This document shows positions 54,244 to 61,940 of a DNA stretch of 64,000 nucleotides, in pieces (the first letter of the stretch is position 1; each line of letters begins with the position of its first letter). The notes under the pieces are model-generated. The model saw only the letters and a list, made by a program, of their open reading frames with translations. It was not told the DNA's origin and searched no databases. The DNA is from Rhynchopus sp. YZ270_cl-10 (taxonomy: Eukaryota; Euglenozoa; Diplonemea; Diplonemida; Diplonemidae), in the NCBI GenBank assembly GCA_964035575.1, contig OZ037861.1:248001-312000 (forward strand), given 5' to 3'. Both the position numbers and the translations under genes were made by a program.

Positions 54244-54429
54244 GAATAGAAATGGAAAAACGACGGATGGTGTGTGCCCGCTTTTAGCGCTATTGGTTTT
54301 TCCACTAACGTACACATCACTCACATTCATCAGTGGAAAAAAAACACAAACCTTTTTGTGGTGCGATAAACGAAAAAGTGTTTTTCTTTATTTCATTTAA
54401 CTGTCACATCCTGAAGTCGTTTTCTATTT
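54244..54429. mobile_element. GAATAGAAA-ended MITE, CGACGG subtype
   Basis: GAATAGAAATGGAAAAACGA and GATGGTGTGTGCCCG at the left, TCCTGAAGTCGTTTTCTATT at the right. Related ends appear near 9830-10045, 26470-26500 and 40489. Confidence 0.5.
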
Positions 54430-54709
54430 TTTTTTTTGGTGCAGATGCTTCAATGCAACAAACGAACAGCAACAAAGAGTAACTTTTTTTTCTTTTTTCT
54501 TTTTTCTTTTTTTTTTTGAAAAGTGGAGAAGGTACCTCTCTCTCGGGTACCCAAAGTTGATACAACACTCATAAAAAAAGAGAGAGAGAGAAAAAAATGG
54601 GGTGTACTGTGTGCTCACACACAAAAGAAAAGAAAAAAATACACACCAACATCTCAGAAGGACCGTGCGTCTTTTTATGTGGTTTCTATTCCTTTTTTTT
54701 CCCTCCCTC

Positions 54710-54747
54710 AAGATAACTAAGCATTGTGAGGCTTAGGCTCGTCTTAC
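54710..54747. repeat. CTAAGC hairpin repeat
   Basis: AGATAACTAAGCATTGTGAG, GCTTAGGCTCGTCTTACA. The left outer change (AGATAA) weakens the outer stem while the inner stem is intact. Confidence 0.5.
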
Positions 54748-55256
54748 AAAAAAAAAGAGGGGGTAAAAAACTATTTTTATTTTGGTTGACAATACGTCAT
54801 TACTGTCCCGCTTCTAGGTTTGAAAGCTATTTTCTTTTCTGTTCTGTATACTTTTTTTTCCCCCTTATGTTATCTGTCTTGAATCTTGAAAATCATGTGA
54901 AAATTGCCCTCTTTCCAAACAGGTTAGGGAAATTGCATTGTATTCCATTATCTACAGCCTTCTTCGGGGCTATTTGAGGATACAAAAAAAAAACATGCGG
55001 ATAAGAAGACGATCATCCAGTATGGTGGCTTTAACTGTTTTTTAGATTATCCAAAAGGGAATATCGGTTGATACAATAAAACAGCCATTGCATAAAAAAG
55101 CAAAAAAAAGCAGGATTCATGCAATGTTTTTCAAAAGAATGGAAAAAAATAAAACCCGAGGGGGAGGGTTGCCTTCTTTTTCTTCTTTTTCTTTATTTAT
55201 TTTTCAGTGCTTGCGTCCGCCGGTGAACGGTGAGGCGTTTGTACTTTCTTTTTTTC

Positions 55257-56640
55257 GTTTTTTGTTTTTGAAAACTTGGTTGTATTAGTGTAGCCACCCT
55301 AGAGTGTGCTCCACTATACTAAACATTTTTATGTCACCGCAGACGAGCGCGATGATCTCTCTTGTGTGGCAGATGTCACACTGATGTCGCTGATACTACT
55401 ACCCACCGGGCCATCATCAGATGGGGGTGGCGGAGCGGAGGGGGGGGCATTGATGGCGGATTTCTTCCGTTTTTTGGCAGTTTTGTCGCATGCTCTGGGA
55501 GAAGACGAGCGTTTTCTTTTTGAAGTACGTGTTGATGGATTCTGTTTACGGGAGGGGGGAGAAACAGAACGCTTTAGTTTTAAACTACGGTTGGGCTCAG
55601 GGTCACCCTCAGCAGGCGGCACGTCATTCTCGGCAGGCCGATCTCCTGTTGCGAGGACGTCGTCGATCATGTCACCCTCCGATGTGTCAGCAGAGGAAGT
55701 TGGAGGTGAAGACCACCTAGATGCTCTAGCTGATATGCTAGGGCCGTAGGCATCGAGTGGTGCAGTTCCCCATACCGCGTCAGCAAGCCATCGGACGGAC
55801 CGTGACAGCTGTGACCTGATAACAGCGATGCTATCGACACCAAGACGGGCACGCGGCGAGTGCCCACCCGCTACCTGGGGTGCACCAATGGGACGTAGGC
55901 TGTACACGGTATTGACACTGTTACCGGGCAGTGGGCACGTAATCTTGAGGTTCGTGCAGTGCTTCCGGAACCAACGAAGCCAGATGCCCATAGCTTTTCC
56001 GCGTTCTCGTGCAGACCATCCCGTGTTATCAGGTGCTCGCTCGTGCTGTAGGAGGAGGCCAGAGAAGACCTCGAAGTCGATACCAAGTTCAATGTTGCTG
56101 ATGGAGCTCTTGTTGTCGTCCACAAACTCCAAAGACTTCAACCATTCCAAGAACGCAGTATGTCGCACAAGGCCATACTTCCAAGAGGAGGGTGGTGTAG
56201 AAGGTAATTTGCTCCAGTCAAAGGTGATCGGGATCGTTGGTGTGACAGCGGCCTTGTCCCAGGGGAGACGTGCAGCTTCCTTGAGAAACTTAACACGATT
56301 AAGCCGCCAACGCTCTAAGATGATGCTCCCCATTAGCGTGTGGAGCGCAGACACATCGACTTTGCAGTTGAGGGGGACAACACCCCAGTTCACAAGGCAC
56401 GGTTTCCATGATGTACGGTCAGCAGAGGTAATCGCGTTAAACCTTGCGTCGCTTCGGATCTCGTTGAAAGCTGAGCACCTCCAGAAAATGTGTTCGTTGG
56501 TGTCTTCTTCCTGCGCCTCGCAGTGGGGGCAGTGGCTGGAGTGAGCAAGAGTACCTACGGCCTTGTCGTCCGAGGAGTCGCAGTCGTGTTTTTGTTTTGT
56601 TTTTGACTCACAAAAAACCCTACACGAGAAAAGAGTTTAT
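55257..56640 (-). mobile_element. 5'-truncated LINE with intact 3' end
   Basis: Read on the - strand, the remaining coding part starts near 56640, where it meets the piggyBac-like element, and ends at TAA (55329-55331). A 70-base 3' UTR and A-rich tail follow to about 55257. The first part, CPHCEAQEEDTNEHIFWRC, is the Cys/His zinc motif found after the reverse transcriptase in many non-LTR elements. About 380 residues follow, including ELGIDFEVFSG, a segment I associate with C-terminal regions of algal and protist LINEs, and a basic Ser/Lys-rich end. Endonuclease and reverse transcriptase are absent from the window. The UTR contains the type A tail exactly (TAGTGGAGCACACTCTAGGG to CAAGTTTTC). 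This is the only copy with coding sequence. Confidence 0.8.
55329..56629 (-). pseudogene. LINE ORF2 C-terminal fragment
   Basis: About 430 codons are open, without an internal stop, from the piggyBac junction to TAA. It lacks its N-terminal catalytic domains, so it is a fragment rather than a working gene. The lack of stops suggests a recent insertion or a selected piece. Confidence 0.75.
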
Positions 56641-56643
56641 TAA

Positions 56644-58015
56644 CCCTTTATGGACCACGACCGATTTTTTCGATTTGCTAGGATCTTCTCTCCCGTAGGT
56701 AAAATGTGATCTGATGCATATTTTTGATCGTACCTGGCCGCAATTGAAAGATTTTGAGCAGATCTTTCAAATGGAGCAGAAATCGAAATAAAATGAGAAA
56801 AATGGAAAATGGAAAATTGAGGAGAGCTGATATTTTTTTCTGAAAATTTTGAAGAAAAAAATTATTCCGGCTGCGCACCTGTTTTTTCGGTTTTCGAAAA
56901 TGGCTTTATTTGAAAGATCGGTTCAAAATCTTTCAAAAGAAAAAAAAGTCGATCAAAAAGTCCTAGTAGATAATGTCTCACTGCATGGAGAGAAGGTACC
57001 AACCAACTACATATACCGTAATTGTACAGAGGTTGGACAGTACAAAAGTTGGGGCTTTTGGGACTTTTGGCCAACTTGGCATGGTGCTGAACAAAGGTGA
57101 ACGCCGCATCCCACGCACATGTAATCTGTTTTCAGACGCCTGTTTCCCAAGCAAGAAGAAGTTGTCGACCAACACCCTCCTGCCAGTGTCTCTGTACCTT
57201 GACCGTGTTGATATAGATTTTGTACCCCTCCCTGTGGCTTTCCGTACCCTCCCGCCGAAATTTCGAAGGGACCCTCCGAAAAAAATTTTTTTGGTCGCGA
57301 AAATCGGTCCAAAAACGGTCTAGATTGCCCCATGCGTGGCATTCCGGGCAATTTGAGGGCAATTTGGCGTGCAAGAGCCATGTGTGGGGCACCAGGTGGT
57401 GCACATGTGCCCCCATGCTGCACCCCTTATACAGGGTTTTTACAGGCAAAAAGTGAAAAACGACAGTCGGGCACAAAAAGCCACGGATCGGGGCACAAAG
57501 TTACATCCCACCCTCCCTTGGCCCTCGGGACTCCTTTCGGGAGGTCAGGGCTTCCCTCGGGCTTTGGCGGGAGGGAGGGAAATAACCATTCTGTACAATG
57601 TTCCTCAAAAGACAAAATGCAATAAATACACGGAGAAGAGGCACATCCAGTTCAGGGTCAGGAACTGCAACTACGCGTGTTACTTTGCCCAGTCGCGGGT
57701 ATTTTCCATTATTTTAGTTTCGTTCTGAAGACCGTACAAAATGGTTCCCTGCACACCAAAGTTTGAATCCTCTGATGACTCAAGCGCGTCAGAATGGTAC
57801 ATTATTCCCAAAAAATGACCCAAAATACCCTATTATGTGATAATGCCGGGTGTGGATGAGAGGGGATGAGAGCGTCAAAAAAAATCGAATCTTGCGTCTT
57901 TTGAAAGATTTCGCACAAAATCTTCTCATTAAAAAAAAAAATCTTCAAAAAGTCCTAGTGGAAGCCAATTTAGGTGGTTGCGTGGACATATATGTCCCCT
58001 CTGGTCCTTAAAGGG
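56644..58015. mobile_element. Non-autonomous piggyBac-like element
   Basis: The ends CCCTTTATGGACCA and TGGTCCTTAAAGGG are near-perfect inverted repeats, and TTAA flanks both sides (56640-56643, 58016-58019), the hallmark of piggyBac. Subterminal AAAAAGTCCTAGT(A/G) and ATCTTTCAAA motifs recur at both ends. The 1,372 bases hold only short frames and no DDE transposase. Confidence 0.85.
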
Positions 58016-58141
58016 TTAAATTCTATTCAATTCTACTAGGATTAACAAAGGAAGGTATTTTTTTTGTTTTTTTTTAAGAACAGCCCCATAAATTCTAAGT
58101 TGTCTCCACCAACTAGATGAGGGCATTCTTTAGTCCATAGG

Positions 58142-58180
58142 GTGCCTACTAAGCATCATGTGTCTTAGGCATCATCCTAC
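58142..58180. repeat. CTAAGC hairpin repeat, diverged
   Basis: GTGCCTACTAAGCATCATGT, GTCTTAGGCATCATCCTAC. The inner stem has one mismatch and a T-rich tract follows. Confidence 0.45.
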
Positions 58181-58299
58181 CAGTTTTCTCTTTTTCCCTT
58201 TTTCCCTTTTCCCCCCCTTTATTGATTACTATAGTGATAATAGTGTTCCTCGTAACTTTCAAAGTACTACAGTGAACTACAATACAAAACAAACAGAGT

Positions 58300-58336
<37 letters not shown>

Positions 58337-58394
58337 CAAACAAGCGTTTCAAACCCCTCTTTGTTGATTATCATCGTGATAATAGTCGAAAAAT

Positions 58395-59134
58395 CAGGGC
58401 GTTCGCCCCGGGGCGAAAAATATTTTTTTTCGTTAAAAAATTTTTTTCCTGAAAAAATGACGTTTTATTTCGCCCCAGGGCTTCGCCCCACCGGGGCGAA
58501 ACCCTGTATAAATAAATAAATAAATAAATAAAGGGGGAAAAAAAGAGAGAGAGAGAGAGAGATTTCTCCCCACCACCCTGTAGACCCCTCCGGGGGTCGC
58601 AGAGGGGTGTCCACTGTACTCAAAATCATCCGTAAACCCGCCTGCCGTGAGAGGAAGTTTCCCCAGCACTCCCGCTCGCTCCTCAATCCTGCAGTCTGCT
58701 GAAGGTGTACCGTACCCCCTGTTATAGAAGGTGTCACTGCTCGTGTCAACTCTATCTTCAATGGCAGAGAGTTGAAAATAATCAAAATAAGGATGAAGTC
58801 TCATATGACGGATGCCTCTCTCTTGTACATCTGCTTGATTAAACAACACAAAGAGACCCTCAGTGAGGGGGGATTGATGAAATTCTTCATCGTTTTGCTG
58901 GTTTTAGTATCAGGAAAGTTCAGCTGTAATATCACTTGTGCTGGGGAAGGGATCACGCGCAAATCGCAAATTTTTTTTGACCATTCAGTACCAGGGATTC
59001 ACCCACGAACTAACTTCTCTCCGGCGGGAAAATTTTTTTGACCTATTTTAAGCACTAGTAAAAAAACGAAAATTTCGGGGTTTTTGGCATTTCGCCACGA
59101 TCAGGAAAAAACGATGGCGATAGCGAACGCCCTG
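58395..59134. mobile_element. hAT-like element, 740 bases
   Basis: The ends CAGGGCGTTCGC and GCGAACGCCCTG are perfect inverted repeats, and the 8-bp duplication CGAAAAAT is exact (58387-58394, 59135-59142). An inner GGGGCGAAACCCTG near 58493-58506 looks like an additional end, as if a smaller element lay at the left side. The middle (about 58560-58850) has normal base composition and an open - strand frame with no A/T tracts, unlike the rest, so it may be captured host sequence. Confidence 0.85.
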
Positions 59135-59617
59135 CGAAAAATAAGCAAAAAAAAAGAAAAAAATTCTTCGTTCCGCCCTACTCAAGGGTAGTTGAAAAAT
59201 CCCACAATGTCATCTCAATTTTTTATTATTGGGATCCACCTGGTCGGTCATGTACCAAAGTTACATGAGAGAGAGAAGAGAGGGAGAGATAACGTGTGTT
59301 TTTTTTTGAAATCTGATTTAGATTGGGGGTAACGTCTGACCGAAGCAAAAAAAAAGGCCCACCTACGTGACAGTTTATGTGTGAATGGCCTGATAACTAA
59401 AATCTCTTCATAATATTCTATTCGAGTTGTGTAATGTGTGTGTTTCACGTGAAAAGGGAAAAATGCACATTCATGTGCCCACATCCTAACAGAAGTGTCT
59501 GCATGTGTAGCTATTTTTTAAAAGGCCTAGCCTCAATGGGGCCGAGACATGCGCCACACTGCCCCGGCAGAGCGAAAGAGAATATGACTCTGGTACCAAA
59601 AATGATAATACCGTACT

Positions 59618-59675
59618 TGGTGTGGCCGACGACCCCAAAATAGCACAAAATAGCACCCCCTTCAGCCACACCAGT
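59618..59675. mobile_element. TGGTGTGGCTGA-family MITE, shortest copy
   Basis: TGGTGTGGCCGACGACCCC to CCCCCTTCAGCCACACCA with AAAATAGCA repeats between. The 5-bp duplication GTACT is exact on both sides, which fixes the duplication length of the family. Confidence 0.8.
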
Positions 59676-59730
59676 ACTGGTAACATATATCACTTCAATC
59701 AGTTAATGGTATGGTGTTGTGCACGAAAGG

Positions 59731-59822
59731 CCACCTGATTTTTTTGCCTGAAAATTTGGTGGTGTTTGGTGGTATTAAAACCCACCAAAACACCCCAAAA
59801 TTTTCAGGCAATAATCAGGTGG
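59731..59822. mobile_element. Palindromic MITE, CCACCTGAT family
   Basis: CCACCTGATTTTTTTGCCTG and AAAATTTGGTGG at the left mirror CCAAAATTTTCAGGCAATAA and TCAGGTGG at the right. Almost every base is paired. Confidence 0.7.
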
Positions 59823-60319
59823 TGAGAAGCACATTCATTATCATCAAAAATTTCTTCATCTTACGAACTTTACTCCCCCCTCCCTGCATCTGTCTTTTCT
59901 TTCCCTTTTTTTTTCAAAGGTGTGTGCAAAAAAAAAAGTGTGTTCACAGAGGTTCCTATCCCATTTCAGAACCGCGTTTTCTTTGTTTTTGATGGTTAAG
60001 ATCCACCCCCCCGGTAAGTCATGTACCCAAAAGGTACACTGTCATGAGAAAGCTGTGGTATTTTCAAAGTCAATTTTTTTTTTGTCAAAGACCCCCTTTT
60101 TTTTTAGAAAAGATCGGGTGTTTTTTTGTTGTGATGTGCTCAAAAAAAAGGGGTGCTCTTTTATCAGAAGTGTGACCAATGCCCTTGGAGGGCTGAGGCC
60201 ATCTTACACCTTTCCTTGCCTTTTTACTCCCTCCTCTTAGTAACTAAGCGCTGCGAATCTTAGTATTATCTTTCCCACATTTTTTTTTTTTTTGTTTCCC
60301 ACATCTTCCGCATAGCGTG

Positions 60320-60494
60320 CGTTCCTATTTCATATTTGCGCTCTTTTTAAGGATTTTGTGAAAAAAAAAAAGAAAAAAATGGTGACTGCTTATCCCCTGA
60401 TAGTGGTCTAAAAAGTGGAGATTTGCACAAACTGTGGCAACACAACCGAGGCAACTATACTACTCCAACAATTTTTCAAAAAAAAGAAAAAGAA
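60320..60494 (+). repeat. SINE-like repeat ending in a type B LINE tail
   Basis: TTTTTAAGGATTTTGTGAAA, GACTGCTTATCCCCTGATAG and TGGTCTAAAAAGTGGAGATT continue without a break into the tail and A-rich end. With 21478-21595, which ends in a type A tail, it shows the same head joined to two different LINE tails. Confidence 0.65.
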
Positions 60495-60685
60495 AATTTC
60501 CTCCGTCGTCTATCTCTCCTTTTTTTCGCAGAAAGTATTCCAGTTTTCGAACCCCTCCCCCTACCCACAAAGAGAGACGGCAACTTCCAAGAGTGTACCA
60601 AAAAAGAAAAATCTCTTGTGAAATAAAAATCAGGTGTGGGTTAGGATTTCTGACGAAAAATGCTATTACGTGAGGGACTTTAGGG

Positions 60686-60743
60686 ACAGTAGAGCTTGCA
60701 CAATGTGGCAACTACACTATTCCAACAATTTTTCAAAAAAAAG
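60686..60743 (+). repeat. LINE-tail repeat, type B, short inner arm
   Basis: ACAGTAGAGCTTGCACAATG, TGGCAACTACACTATTCCAA, CAATTTTTC and A-rich tail. Confidence 0.65.
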
Positions 60744-61538
60744 GAAGGAAAAAAAAAAAAAAAAAAAAACAGAAACGTGGCTTGTCCCGCTTACAATAAC
60801 ACACCGCACCCATTCCCCCTTTCTAACGATGTCCTGTACCACCCCTGAGTGCAGGACATCTTACAGGTTCCCATCCTTCCCCACCCGGGAATCTCTCCCT
60901 CCTTCACCCCCCCTCTGGTTGATAGGTGACTACATTGTCACAATGGATGTTCCAGATGGCCTTTTTTTTTTGCATTTCAAAAGCAAATTTTTGTTTTATA
61001 TTTTTTCTTCAAAAAAAAGAACTCCCTCCCTCCTGCCTGGGGAAGTTGAGGCGAATTGAGAAAAGCGCATATGCTATCCCCCACACCCATGACCACAGTG
61101 TACATTCAAAAGCATTGTGAGATTAGAGGGCTTTGGGAGGATGGATGTGGTGGGGAGGGGGAGGGAGGGTATGGAGAACGAACACCAAAAACCAATACAA
61201 AATAACACCAAAAGCAAACAGCAACAAAAAAAAAGAAGAAAAAAAGCAAAGCAAACCAACAGTGAGAGAGAGATTATTTTTGTGGGGGAGGGAAAAAATG
61301 ACATGATATTTCCAAAAGTTTTCAAAAAAAAAAAAGCAAAACAAAACAAAAAAGCCTTCGTGCGACTTTGTGTGTACAAAAGCTGGTCTGCGGACATTGG
61401 TTGATGGTCGACACAGAAAAAAAAAAGTGGAACCCCTTCTGAACTTTTCTCATTATCTTGTTGGGGAAATGACATCATCCCTGACAACAAACTTGTAGAA
61501 GCCAGCGCAGCTGAATGCTGTGCGATAACGAATATGAT

Positions 61539-61579
61539 AAGGTGACTAAGCACGAGAGAGGCTTAGGGTCATCTTATAA
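61539..61579. repeat. CTAAGC hairpin repeat
   Basis: AAGGTGACTAAGCACGAGAG, AGGCTTAGGGTCATCTTATA. It is the copy closest to the consensus and is followed by a T-rich tract. Confidence 0.6.
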
Positions 61580-61940
61580 ATTTTTCTATCTTGTTGTTAT
61601 CTCCTTCCTCCCCCTCCTCCTCCTCTTACACTCCTTCATCGTACACCTTTCCCCCAACCGGACCCTACATCACACAGGCCTAATTACCCTGTGTTCGCAA
61701 TGCTCCCCGTTCATCTAGCGATGATGAGTGGAAGCGGGAGTAGCACACATCAGATGTAAACCAGATGTCATATTTTCCTTCCCTTTTATTGCAAAAAAAA
61801 ATCAGCATTTATCCAACAACGACACTACAGAAATACAACACAAAAAGACCAAATAAACACACAAAACAGTCATATGCAAACCAACTAAAGAGCGTCTGGG
61901 TGTTATCACATAACCAAAAGAAAGAGCAAACCAAACCAAC

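Larger units (their letters stand above)
50464..55256. other. Gene-free repeat-rich region
   Basis: Contains listed elements, plus a SINE-like head at 50742-50830 (TTTTAAGGATCCTGTGAAAG) and a copy of the long SINE head at 53507-53645 without its tail. A CACACGACAGTGAAGTAAA/TTTCACCGTCGTG element lies at 53791-53935. No gene is supported. Confidence 0.55.
59135..61940. other. Gene-free spacer before the surface-protein gene
   Basis: Repeats only. Besides listed copies it has a GTACCCAAAAGGTACACTGT repeat (59995-60075) and a SINE-like unit ending in a type B tail (60320-60494). The CCGTTCATCTAGCGATGATG repeat at 61650-61770 also occurs at 16498. A T-rich tract and AATCAG (AG 61804-61805) may be the leader acceptor of the next gene. 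Confidence 0.55.
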
